64,000 nucleotides of DNA from Desmodus rotundus (lineage: Eukaryota > Chordata > Mammalia > Chiroptera > Phyllostomidae). Shown here piece by piece: positions 22,101 to 33,650 of the stretch. The position numbers and the translations under genes were made by a program. The notes beneath the pieces are model-generated. The model ran no database searches, was not told the DNA's origin, and saw only the letters and a list, made by a program, of their open reading frames with translations. The stretch spans positions 69,896,097-69,960,096 of the forward strand of contig NC_071392.1 in assembly GCF_022682495.2 (NCBI RefSeq), written 5' to 3'. Each line of letters begins with the position of its first letter. The stretch's first letter is position 1.

Positions 22101-24136
22101 ATTTTTTAAATTTATTTTTTAATTTTTTAAATATATTTTATTGATTATGCTATTACAGCTGTTCCAATTTCCCCCCCCTTTGCCCAGGACCCCCTTTCCT
22201 CTAGCAATTCCCCCCTCTTAGTTCATGTCCATGGGTCATGCATATAAGTTCTTTGGCTTCTCTATTTCCTATACTATTCTTGACATCCCCTGTCTATTTT
22301 TTACCTACCAGTTATGCTTCTTAATTCCTGCATCTTTCCCCCCATTCTCCTCTTTCCCCCTCCCAGATGATAATCCTCCAAATGATCTCCATATCTATGA
22401 TTCTGTTCCTGGTCTGGTTGTTTGCTTAGTTTGGTTTTTTTTTTTTTTTTAAGATTCAATTTCTGATAGTTGTAATTTTGTTGCCCTTTTAGTATTCATA
22501 GTTTTGATCTCCTTTTTCTTAAATAAGTCCCTTTAACATTTCATGTAAATAATGGCTTGGCGATGATGAACTCCTTTAGCTTTATATTGTCTGGGAAGCA
22601 CTTTATCTGGCTTTCAATTCTAAATAGCAGCTTTGCTGGAAAGAGTAATATTGGTTGTATGTCCTTGCTTTTCATCACTTTGAATACTTCTTGCCAGTTC
22701 TTTCTTGCCTACAAAGTTTCTTTGGAACAAAGGCTTATGGGAACTCCTTTGTAGGTAACTTTCTGCTTTTCTCTTGCTGCTTTTAAGATTCTCTGATTAT
22801 CTTTAACCTCTGGCATTTTAATTATGATGTGTCTTGATGTGGTCCTCTTTGGGTCAAACTTGTTTGGAACTCTGTGTTTCCCAGAATTGTATGTCTGATT
22901 ATTTTTCTTTGCTAAATTAGGGAAGTTTTCTTTCATTATTTTTTCAAATAAGTTTTCAATTTCTTGCTCTTCCTCTTCTCCTTCTGGCACCCCTGTGATT
23001 CAGATGTTGGCACGTTTAGAGTTGTCCAGAAGTTACTAAGCTTATCCTCTTTTCTTTTTTAATACTTTTTTCTTCCTGCTGTTTTGATTGAATGCTTTTA
23101 CTTCCTTGTGTTCCAAATCATTGGTTTGATTCTCAGCTTCCTCCTCTCCACTGTTGATTCCTGTATATTTTTATTTCACTTAGTGTAACCTTCATTTTTC
23201 CCCTTATGTTTTTGCCATACTCAATAAGTTCTTTGAGCATCCTGATCATCAGTGTTTTGAACTCTGCATTGGATAGGACGATTATCTCTGTTTCATTTAG
23301 TTCTTTTTCTGGGGTTTTCTTCTGTTCTTTTATTTCAGCTATATTTCTTTGTCTCCTCAATTTGCAGCCTTCCTGTGTTTGTTTCTACATATTATGTAGA
23401 GCTTCTTTCACTCCCTGTAAAAGGCACCTATAAATTGTGTGGAGCAGAGTCTTAGGTAATCGCCAGGGTGGCATAACCTGCTCACCACTTTGTGACTCTG
23501 GGCGGGGGAGCAGGGCTTGGAGAGGGGACAATTCTGTTTCCTGGCCTCTGGAGGTTTGTTCGGCACTCACTGCATTTCCGGTCACTTCGCCCACTTCCTG
23601 TATGCAACTGGCACCTTTCCAGCTGTTGCCCTAGTGGTGAATCTCAGAGTGGGTAGGTTGCATACATTTTAAGTCTGTGTGGGCCCTTTAAAGAAACCCT
23701 CCTGAAAATTTGGCAGTTTCTTCTACTGCCCCCGACCTCCACTGATTTTTACAGCCAGAAGTTATGGGTATTTATTTTCCTGGTGCAGGAACCCTGGGCT
23801 GTGTTGTGTGGCTTGGGGTTGGGACTGCTTGCTTCCAAGGTATCCCTCCTGATTTTTATCTACCACATGTGAATGTGGGCCCGGGTTCTGCTGCTGCCAC
23901 CACCTCTCCATGCTACACCTCATCTCCACACCTTTTTGCCTGTCTCCGTGACTCTGCCCCTCCTACCTGTCTGATTGAATGTGGCTTCTTTAAATCCTTG
24001 GTAGTTTGACTTCCATATAACTTGATTTTCTGATGGTTCTGGTTGTTATTTGTTCTGAGAAACAGCTGTAATTCTCTCTGTGGTTGTGTGAGGAGGTGAA
24101 GCATGTCTACCTACCTGTCCATCTTAACCAGAAGCT
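22101..24136 (-). mobile_element. HAL1 (half-L1) element, antisense, near full length
   Basis: The left edge is the 3' end on the minus strand (tattttattgattatgctat reversed gives the same tail as the HAL1 at 11184). The coding part carries a 93-codon frame at 22709-22990 with MPEGEEEEQEIENLFEKIMK and RHIIIKMPEVKDNQRILKAA, typical of L1 ORF1p, and another piece at 23133-23360. The 5' leader ends near 24136. No ORF2 sequence is present. A TSD is not convincing (caaaggctaatttt against caaagcctttttt). Confidence 0.8.
22600..23420 (-). pseudogene. HAL1 ORF1 remnant
   Basis: Minus-strand frames at 23133-23360 (MRRQRNIAEIKEQKKTPEKE, the usual ORF1 N-terminus) and 22709-22990 (RRM start and core) are parts of one ORF1 in different frames, separated by stops and indels. 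It is an ORF1p fossil and not a host gene. Confidence 0.75.
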
Positions 24137-24144
24137 CCAAAGCC

Positions 24145-24275
24145 TTTTTTTTTTTTTTTAATCCTCACCCGGGGATATATTTATTGATGAGGGAGAGACA
24201 GAGAGAAAGGTCAATCAGTTGCCTCCTGTATGCATCCTGACCAGGGACAGTGCAACTGACCTGCACTAGCCAGGG
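24145..24275 (-). repeat. tRNA-derived bat SINE, antisense, diverged
   Basis: A poly(T) start, 'cctcacccggggatatattt', a GA-rich body, and an inverted head 'gcactagccagggtggc'. It abuts the 5' end of the HAL1, and the poly(T) makes the junction hard to place. Confidence 0.65.
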
Positions 24276-25329
24276 TGGCAAACACTATATATGCACATAT
24301 TGTAAAACTAAATACTAACAAGATTGGAAAAGAGTTTACCTCCAATTTCCCTTTTAATACCTCACAAACATTATATTTACCAATCAAATAAATGTTTAAT
24401 ATGTTTATAACTTCAGAAGAGCCACAACATTTAACTTTGGGTTTGTATTCTAATCTGATCAGGTTGCATACATTTGTCATATTTTTCAGTGATGCGTACA
24501 GAACTGGTGGCAAACCAGATGTGGCATCTTCTCAATAATTTTACAAGTGAATAATATGGTTTTAGAAGACAAAATATTAATGAGTCCTTTGGTGACCAAA
24601 ATCATGTGTATTTACAAAATGAATGGAATCTAGTTGCCTGGTTTGATATTTGATTATTTGGAACTACAACTTCCTTTTTATTAATGACCTACATGTATGT
24701 ATTTTTAGCTACTGCTTTTGTTCACTTTTATTTACATATGCAAAAGTTAGAAGTAAGCAATATGGGTGGGAAATTTTTAAGTGAAAACAAACACAGTTCT
24801 GCATATGGTAAAAAGAAATTCTTCCTTTGCTGCAAAGATGTCTTTTTGAAAAGTACCCTCATACTTAAAAACTAGATTATAATACCTTTGAGGAACATTA
24901 AAATTCCAACTTAAGTTTATGGGGCATTTTCTCAGAGAAACTCCATGTGATTTATAGAGAAGATTTTTAGTATTACAACATTTTTGTCACTCTACAAGTG
25001 TTCTGAATGTGTAATAAAGGATATCAGCACTGTATTATTTGCATTTTGTGGACATTTGGACAATAGAGAGGTGCAATGTCACTTAGCAGGTTGTATTTAA
25101 CTGTATAATGGGTGGAAATTTGGGGGGACAACTGGCTCCCAAATGCTATTAAGTCCATTCAGACTCATGTTTAAATTCCTCATGCATGAGTAGTAAAAGG
25201 CTAGTCAATTTTTTATGCGTATCAAGTTGTTTTTCATCATCATTCTCCTTATAAATGAATTACTCTCACTGATGCTTAATTAATAGTTTCAAGGGTCTAG
25301 TGTTGTCAGTTATCTGGGGTCAAATGCTT
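24276..25329. other. Unannotated AT-rich intron
   Basis: About 1 kb, no exon or repeat recognised. Confidence 0.5.
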
Positions 25330-26255
25330 CATAAAAAAGAGGTAAGTCACTCAGCCAGCCACTGGGACTACAATGCTGAACAAGAACTGGCCTCTGCCTT
25401 TAGGGAGCTCACTGTTTTGGGGGAGCAGCAGACAAAGAGAGGCAACTGCCATGTACAGTGAAAGTTCAGGGTACAGAGTATATATAAGGTGTTAACAAAA
25501 TTTTCTGGGGAAGGCGGTGGACAGGGTTTCAGGAAGGCTTCACATTGGGAAGCCTTCAGGAAAAAGTAAAGGGTAGGTAGCTAGGTGCAGAATACAAGGA
25601 AGGCCAGCCATGTTTGAGGGCAGACAGTTGTTTTCCCCAGGGATGGTACCTCCTCCGGCTACGGGTATTTAAACATGTATATGGGCAGAGGCTATGGCAG
25701 CTACATAACCTGTGATGCAGGGAACAGTTCCATGAATGAAAACTGCTTCCATAGAAATGCAGTAGCACTCCTGGTTGGAAACACCATGGCTGGCAAATGC
25801 CAGAGGTAGACTGGAGAGTTAAGTGGGAGTCAGGGAAATGCAGAGCCTCTCATGACAAGACTTCATCCTGAAGGCAAAGGGAAATCACTAAAAAATGTTA
25901 AGGAAGGAAATGGCATAATCAAATATGTGTTTTAGAAAGTGGACCATAGCAGAGGCAATAATAAAGGCAAGGAGACCAAGTTGAGGCTCCTGACGTAAAG
26001 TTAGCAAGGGCCCAAGCCAAGGAGTTGGCAATGAGGACATAGGAAGGGAGGTGTATTTGTTGGGCATTGTAAAGGCAGAATCACCAAGATTTAGATATGG
26101 GGATCAGAAAGAGAATGAAATGATAGATGCCCAGGTTTTTGGTTTGAGCACATCTGTAGATAAAGGGGTACCGCATTCTGAGATGAAATGTGTTGAATTT
26201 CAGATACCTGAGAAAAGATGAAGATATTCAGAGAAGGATATATTTATTGGCCAGT
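25330..26255 (-). repeat. L2 LINE fragment, antisense, long
   Basis: About 0.9 kb follows the reverse complement of L2: 'ctgcctttagggagctcact', 'acaggcttcacattgggaag'-like text, 'gacttcatcctgaaggcaaa', 'taaggaaggaaatggcataa' and 'gatgcccaggtttttggttt' in order. It is one of the longer L2 copies in the window and has no coding potential. Confidence 0.65.
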
Positions 26256-27754
26256 GTTAATCTGGATAGCTAAAACAAGGACTCTCTCAATTGCAGAATT
26301 GTTTTTAGTCATAGCCTTCTGAACCTGAAAGCCTATTTCTTTGTATTCTGTAACAGGAGTTGGCCCATTACATAAGTTTCTTTGAGAAAGAACAATAACA
26401 CTACATACAATATAAATTATTTAACTATTAAAGTAATATAGAAAAAATTATATTTGTCTCCTCTCTAATAAAACTGGGTGATTATATTCTACTGTGAAAT
26501 TCTTGCTTATCCATGCCATATGGATAAATATTCCTACATCAGATTAATTATCTTACTTGTAATATATCTTGATTTACATTGGTGTTATAAAACTGTACAA
26601 TTTTGATGAAGTTATAATGTGGATCAGTTTTAAGAAAAGGATAATTATAAAATGGATGGACACTTTCTATCCATGACATCACAAACTACCTGATGGAAAG
26701 AAAAGAAAGCACAAAAACCACATGCAGTAGCTCCTGTGTGAACAGAAAGAGCAGCCCCATGGAGTCAAAGCAACAAAGCTCAGCTGGGCCTGGTATAAAC
26801 AAGCTTTCTCCTTCTAAAGATCCCACCCACCGAGGGAAAACAGCAAAGGTCATTGACTGAGTTGGGGATCTTCTCTGAAAAACTAAGCCATGAAACATTC
26901 ACAGATATGCCCAAGAAATAATTAATGATGAAACTTTAATGTAATCACCAATCTGTCTGATTATGAGAAAAACAGGTCCATCTGCACTCAAGTCTCATCA
27001 CAAAAAGAAAGAAGGCCCCTTAAGTCCACAACCCTGCTCTAGCCCTTCCAAAAATAGTTGCTTTTGTCATTTTAATGAGTTTGCAAAAGATATCAACACC
27101 CTTACTCTGAGCCATTTATATTTCTACTCCTACTCTAAGTAGGATGTCGCTTAAGCAAGCAGCTCAGCTAGATACTAAGTCCACCAAAATCTTGCTATGG
27201 CACAAATTTATTTGGAACTGAACTTAGAACACTGTATGTCTGCTTTGGTCCTGCTTGCCAAGTGTCTTATTTACCAAAGAACTAGTGAGTCTCTCCCCTA
27301 CAAGTTGGTTCTGTGGCCTTCACCCAGAATCCAGTATTTGCAAAGAGAGACCATGAGAATAAGGCAATCTGAACCACTGTCCCAACTACAAATATATAAT
27401 TGATAAGGATGATGATGATGATGATAGTGACAATCAGATGTGAACGTTTTGAATTTTTAGAGGGAATCTACAGGAAAAGTTGTTTAATGTTGATGTGACT
27501 GTTGATCTGTAGATGCTGATTTCATTTTAGCAAAAACACAAGACGTTATGGAACACAGTTTTTAAATGTTAAAGATGGTAAGTTTAATTTTTACATCCAC
27601 AAAATACTATTCATAGTAAATGAATAAGTTACTTTCTTTCCTAGACATCTACCCTATTTAAATATGAAGTAATACAGGGTACAAAAAAAAAAAGCAGAAG
27701 ATTCTGTTTCTACCATTTTGGCAGAGCTAAGTAAAATTTGTGATTTTTACATAT
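26256..27754. other. Unannotated intron with a small GAT repeat
   Basis: About 1.5 kb without an exon or a recognised interspersed repeat. A short trinucleotide run (gatgatgatgatgatgat) lies at about 27406-27425. Confidence 0.5.
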
Positions 27755-27772
27755 AAAAATATTAAAATTTTG

Positions 27773-27981
27773 CCCTGACGGGTATGGCTCAGTGGGTTGG
27801 GCATCGTCCTGCAAAGCAAAGGGTTGCCGGTTAGACTGCTGGTCGGGGCACATACCTGGATTACAGATTTGGTCCCTGGTTCGGACACACACAAGAGGCT
27901 ACTGACTGATGTTTCTCTATGACATCAATGTTTCTCTTTTCTTTTTCCTTCCCTTCCCCTCTCTCTAAAAATACAATCTTT
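27773..27981 (+). repeat. VES-type SINE, diverged, with TSD
   Basis: Head 'ccctgacgggtatggctcag', B-box region 'gccggttagactgctggtcg', CT-rich part and A-rich tail. The flanks aaaaatattaaaattttg (27755) and aaaaagtattgaaattttg (27982) are an imperfect target-site duplication. Confidence 0.85.
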
Positions 27982-28000
27982 AAAAAGTATTGAAATTTTG

Positions 28001-29227
28001 AAGATTCTTATGAGAATTTGCCAAATTCATCCAAATATTTCCATCTGAAAACAAAGCTATACTATGGCAAGCAAGGAAATTTAAACATTAGAACAACACT
28101 GAATTTTCAAACTTGCTGCAGGTAAAATTTTGGTATTTTATAAGCGATTTTATAAGCCAAAAGATTTCAAATCTTTGCCAACCAAGTCCATCTTGCATTT
28201 TATGTAATAAAGAAATCTGAGCCAGGATTATAAAAGTGTTACTTGTCTAAAAATTGACTAATTCTTCCTTTTAATTTCTTTCCAAATTTATCCTCACTGT
28301 GATGGTCTTAAGTTAATGAAGTCATTTTCTAAGAAGAAAAAAATTTTAAATAAGTTTATACCCCCATCTTTCAAAAATCTCTTTAAATTATGTTATATCA
28401 ATATTTTTGCAGTGATATTTCCAGAGGCTACAGTTTTAATTTGGAATATGTGAAAGTGCAGTGGGGAAAAAAACCCCCGAGGCTTACATAAGACTTACTT
28501 TTTTCTCAAAACAAAACTTAAGGAAAAACACTGCCATATCTTCTAGAAAACAGGGTTCCTGTACCTAAAGAGGTGTCTTTAAACTTCTTAGAGACAGAAT
28601 AACTGCTGTGAACAATTGGTTTCTGCATTCTGAATAATTCTCAGTCTGTAAACGTTACCTGATACTATCAATACTTTATAAGATTTAAACGTCCACTTCC
28701 TTATAAACAGGGAGGCTTGGAAATTATGATTTTTAAAAATATAATATTAATTTAAAAACAATCATCTTCTGATAAATGAGTGACAAAAATAAAGTCACTA
28801 AGAGACTAATAAAGTAATAGTTACTAAAAGAGAACACTCTGCTACACAGCACTAGTGATCCTTGGACAGCTACATGTTACCTGAACACACAGAAATCTTC
28901 ACTACATCAGCTGAGAAACAAAACCATGTTAATAATAAACATCTGACAACCAAAGAATGTTGTCCTTTCATAACTGTCACGAAGTCATTATACAGCTTGA
29001 AAATTACTGTTTTTCAAGTTGAAACCAACTTTCAAATCTTAAAAAAAAAGTGTTTGTGGGGTTCTTAACAAATACATGAAAATAAAAAGACACAAGCCAA
29101 AAATCTCAGGCAGGACTCAGGAGACAAAAGCATATTTCACTTCATAAAATAGTTTTCTTTCACGGTGTCAACAACACTTAATCCTTTACTAAATGTGAGC
29201 CCTCTCCTGAAAATTCTCTAGACTTTA
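28001..29227. other. Unannotated AT-rich intron
   Basis: About 1.2 kb of AT-rich DNA, nothing recognised. Confidence 0.5.
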
Positions 29228-29238
29228 CAACAGAATCC

Positions 29239-29492
29239 TTTCTTTTTAATACTTGCCTGAGGATATGTTTTTATTGATATGAGAGGGAGAGAGAAAGAAA
29301 AAGAAGTCGAGGGAAGAGGAGGAGGAGGAGGAGGAGGAGGAGGAGGAGGAGCGACAGAGAGAGAGACAGAGAAAGAGAAAGAAAGATTGCTTGCCTCCCA
29401 AACGCACCCAGATGGTGGACTGAACCTGCAACCTTTTTTTTTTTTGGTGTATGGGATGATGCTCCAACCAACTAAGCCACTGGTCAGAGCTA
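29239..29492 (-). repeat. tRNA-derived bat SINE, antisense, with internal GGA expansion
   Basis: Tail-side 'cttgcctgaggatatgtttt', a GA-rich body, 'gactgaacctgcaacctttt' (inverted B-box region) and the inverted head 'caaccaactaagccactggt'. Flanks aacagaatcct (about 29228) and aacaggattct (about 29494) suggest a TSD. The GA body contains a pure GGA array and there is a T11 run before the head. Confidence 0.8.
29318..29350. repeat. (GGA)11 microsatellite
   Basis: Eleven uninterrupted GGA units inside the GA-rich body of an antisense SINE. They produce spurious open frames with Gly, Ser or Leu runs on three reading frames (for example at 29246-29572 and 29279-29506), which are not genes. Confidence 0.95.
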
Positions 29493-29639
29493 AAACAGGA
29501 TTCTAGGAGAAAAGGTTTAAAGGAGGTAGAAAAATATGTGAATAAAAAATTGAAAACAAGCACACAAAGCAAAGATTAAAAGACAAAACAGCGAGTATAT
29601 GGGAAGAGATTAAAGCAGAAAAATAGGATTGAGTGTCCC

Positions 29640-29812
29640 TACATACATTATGTCACAAAACAGCCCTAATACAGGCACTACTGTCCCCATTTTACCAATG
29701 AGGAAATGTACCAAAGATATTTAAATAACAAGCCACGATAACATGACTAATGTGTGGCAAAGCTGGAATTGATACTCTGGTCTATTTCGTTCTTTTAAAG
29801 CCACGCTGTCCT
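29640..29812 (-). repeat. MIR SINE, antisense
   Basis: 'actgtccccattttaccaat', 'gaggaaatgtaccaaagata' and 'gtggcaaagctggaattgat' follow the inverted MIR consensus (tatccccattttacagatgaggaaactgaggc...ggcagagccgggattcgaac). Confidence 0.75.
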
Positions 29813-30439
29813 GATAAATACCCCCTCAAACTACGCTAAAGTTAACATTTTAAAATCTTAATATTTAAAGGCATGTTTTATGAATTAAGCAGTTCACATC
29901 TGAAGCACAGCAACTGTCAAGTCTTCTAATCTCCGGACTTAGTCTGGCTCCACACATGGCATGTCCTAGAAGAGCACCCCTCAGACTCTCTCCCATGCAC
30001 TTCTTCAAGTGATTTTGAACGCATGTATACCTCTTCACACATTTTCAAGTTAACATCTAGAAATTTTAAATATAAATTGCAAAGGGTATAATTTCTGGAG
30101 TGTTATATGCACTGACATTTAACATAAAATCGTGGTATCATTCTTAAATGGATCCCATAGATTCTATCATAGCAATATGATCCCACCATAATCCCTTAGA
30201 AAAACCTGTACAAATCTACTTTAGCAGATATTTGACATTATTTTTTACCTTGAACTTCTACTTTGATTCCATGTCCCAATCAGAAATTTATAATTTTATC
30301 CTACTTGAATGCTTAAATATGTATTATTGAAGACTATCATAATTATCTACAGCAAACTGGTGTGTAATTTTCTAAGATTATAAGGCTGTATGTAAAGAAA
30401 TTTTATTTATACACACACATATACATACTTTTGAAATGT
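29813..30439. other. Unannotated AT-rich intron
   Basis: About 600 bases, nothing recognised beyond a short CA run near 30410. Confidence 0.45.
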
Positions 30440-31929
30440 ACCTCAATAACATAAAAATCATATATGACAAACCCACAGCTAATATTATACACAATGGTGA
30501 AAAACAGAGAGATTTCCTTTAAAATCAGGAATAAGGCAAGTGAGCTTACTACTTTTATTCACCATAATACTGAAAGTCCTAGCCAGAGCAATTAGGCAAG
30601 AAGAAAATAAAAGGCATTCAAACCAGAAAGGAAGAAGTAAAATCGTCTCTGCAGATGACATGATAAAACCCTCAACGATGCGACCAAAATACTGTTAAAA
30701 GTAGTAAATGAATTCAGTAAAAATGCAGGACATGTAATCAACATAAAATCAATTACATTTTCACATGTTAATGATGAACCACCTACAAAAGACATTAAGA
30801 AAACAACCCCATTTACAATTATCAACAAAAAGAAAAAAACAAGGAGGTGAAAAATCTGAACACTGAAAACTCTAAGATGTTAAGAAAGGAATCTTAGAAG
30901 ACACAAATAAATTGAAAGATATCTCTTGTTCATGAATTGGAAGAATATTGTTTAAATATTTTCTCTACCCCAAGTGATGCACAGAGTCAATGCAATCCCA
31001 TCAAAATTCCAATTGCATTTTTCAAAGAAATAGACAAAAAATTCCTAAAATTAGTTTGGAAGCACAAAAGATCTTGCATAGCTAAAGCAATATTGAGAAA
31101 GAAGAACTAAGCTGGAAGCATCACACTCCTGACTTCAAACTACATTTTACAAAGCTATATTAATCAAAACAGTATGGTACCAGCGTAAAAACAAATGCAT
31201 AGACCAATGGGATAGAATAGGGAGCCCAGAAATAAACCCATTCACAGGCAGTAAACTGACTGTTGACAAAGACATCAAGCATATACAGTAGAGAAAGGAT
31301 AGTCCCTTCAATAAATGGTGTTGGGGAAACTGGATATCAACATGCAACAGAATGAAATTAGATCCTTATCTTATTATACCACACACAAAAATAAATTCAA
31401 AATGAATTAAAGACTTAAATGTAAGGCTTGAAACCATAAAAATCCTAAAATGAAACACAGGGGGAAAGCTCCCTAACATTAATCTTGGCAATGAATTTTT
31501 GAATAAAAGCATAAACAAAAGCAAAAATCAACAAATGGAAGTACATCAAACTAAAATGCTTCGGCATAGCAAAGGAAATAATCAACAAAGTAGAAAGGCA
31601 TCCTTTGGAATGGGAGACGATATTTGCCAAATGCACATCTGATATTAGGTTAATACCCAGAATATATAAGAAACTCATTCAACTCAACAGCAAAATAAAT
31701 CCTATTTAAAAGTGGGAAAATGTTTTTTTAAAGTTAGGCAAAGAACAAGAATAGACGTTTTCCCAAAGAAGACATGCAAATGGCCAAAAAGTATATGAAA
31801 AAATACTGAACATCACTATTAGGGGCATGCATCTCAAAAGTATGATATTACCTAACACCTGTTAGTATGGTTATTATCACAGAGCCAAAAGAAAGTAAGC
31901 ATTGGTGAGGATGTAAAGAAAAGAGAACA
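30440..31929 (+). mobile_element. Older L1, left part (ORF2 RT to C-terminal), split by a younger L1
   Basis: L1 ORF2 DNA with many stops: 'aatactgaaagtcctagcca', 'ctctgcagatgacatgata' (the F/SADD-M RT motif region), 'caatggtgaaaaacag', 'aatggtgttggggaaactgg' and 'catcactattaggggcatgc'. It stops at 31929 and resumes after the inserted young L1 at about 38759. No frame of useful length survives. Confidence 0.85.
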
Positions 31930-33650
31930 GATCCACTTCCCCTCAGCGCCAGGGAAATACCTAGCTGATCTGAGGAGCAGAGCGAACAGCCAACAGTACT
32001 CCAGCATATACGAAGATTAGAGACCAAAGATAGAGGACATTGAAAGATCTGACGGTAAGAAGAGTGCTCAAGGACAATAAGGACCCCGGGAACCGGGACC
32101 GCGCGGTACAAGGGCTGCAGAGGCGCCAGCCCTGGCGCAGGGGCTGCTGCAGGAGTCCTGGGAGAGGGCCAGGCTGCGCTGTGAGCAGCCAGGTGCTTGA
32201 TTGGACCAGGGGGGCTTGAAAAGGAGGAATTTCTCAAAAAGAAAAAGAAAATAGAGACACTCAGGGGCTAGTTAGAGAACTCTCGGTGGTGGTGGCCGAG
32301 GCCCCTGGCGCCCCTCCCCCCTCCGCCCCTGGACTGCGAACGCGGAACGTGGGATAAGCAGGGATAAGCAGCACCGGTGCTCACCTGAGGTCCTGTTGCG
32401 CGCGGTCGCGCGCGCGCGCAGATTAGCGAACGGGGCCCATACCTGAAACCCCGGAGGGGCGCCCACACCTGAAACCTCCGAGATCTTTTGGAGCAGAGAC
32501 TAGCTGCTCCACCCACAGACCCAAAACCTCGGAACCGAGTACCGCGTGATCCGGTCCCAGGGCGGCCCCGCCCACCCGAGAGTCTCAAGCCCCGGGTGGC
32601 TGGATCGGGCCCCCAAGTGTAGAGCCTCTGGCTCGGCAGCGGGCTGCGCGCTCACCAAGCGTAGGGCCGGCTGGATGCGCACTTCCCAAGCACAAAGGGG
32701 CTGGCGAGAGTCGTAACACCAAGGCGGCTGAACCAGCAGCTTGCAGCGCGCCAGCCTCCCTAGCCTGCGCGGCTCGATTGGTGGGCCAGCTGCGCGCTCA
32801 GAGCCCAAATAACGTCACAAACCCGAAGCGGCTGGGTTCCCCTGCTGCTCGCGCACGCGTCCCGAGCCAAAGCGGCTGGAGTGGCCACTCGAGAGTCCCA
32901 AGAACAAAGCTGCTGGATTGGCTGATCAACGGCCTGATTGCTGGCCAGGGACCACACCTACAAAACAGTGAAGAGTGTGACCCAGGAAGGAAGAAAAGTG
33001 AAACCAATCCTTCCAACCACCCCCTCCCGTTGCACAGACAGGACAACAGCAGAAATAACCTGAACGGTTTAAAGCCAACAGAAGATTTTTTTTTTTTCCC
33101 CTTTTTGTTTTTTTTTTTTTTCCTTTTCCTTTCCCCCTGAACTCCTTCTTCCTCTCTCTCTCTTTTCCTTCTTTCATTCCTTCTTCCTCCCATCCTTTAC
33201 CATTTTTATGTCTTCTTCCTGCCTTCTTTTATCTATTTCTATGTTTTAATTTTTGTTAAAATTCCTTCTTATCTTGCCTTCGAGCTTTCTTTAATCCTTC
33301 TTCCCTCCTTCCTTCCTTTCCTCCTTTCCTATTTCCTTTTTCCCTCCTTCCCATCTTTGGTTTTTTTCTTTTTTTTTTTTGTTTGTTTGTTTGTTTGTTT
33401 TTTCCTTTTCTTTCGCCCCCCCTTTCTATTTTTCCCACAGGTGCGACAACAAAACCTGGAGTGCTGAAAAGACTAGAGTTAGACCGTGTTAAACACATAA
33501 ACGTCAGCTCAAGACCAGTGAGCACAGGAGAGTAAGGAGACAGCACCACCGAATCCCATTGGCATTCTACCATAGAAGTTCATATCAACCCAGGGATTCA
33601 GAACAAAGCAATTTAAGAAGCAGAGGCCAACAAGAAGAGCCTCACAAACA
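31930..33650 (+). promoter_or_regulatory. L1 5' UTR / internal promoter region (first copy)
   Basis: About 1.7 kb. The first 1 kb is CpG- and GC-rich (including gcgcgcggtcgcgcgcgcgc near 32399), in sharp contrast with the AT-rich intron. A polypyrimidine tract follows (about 33087-33440), ending ctatttttcccacag at 33440. In L1s the 5' UTR holds the sense promoter. This copy misses the terminal YY1-like motif retained by the other copy. An 11-base direct repeat (gggataagcag twice, near 32351) is single in the other copy. Antisense open frames of 64-131 codons in this region are repeats of GC-rich DNA and not known genes. Confidence 0.8.

Noticed and set aside
29246..29572. Ser-, Gly- or Leu-rich short proteins
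   Set aside because: They are products of the GGA microsatellite and GA-rich SINE body in different frames.
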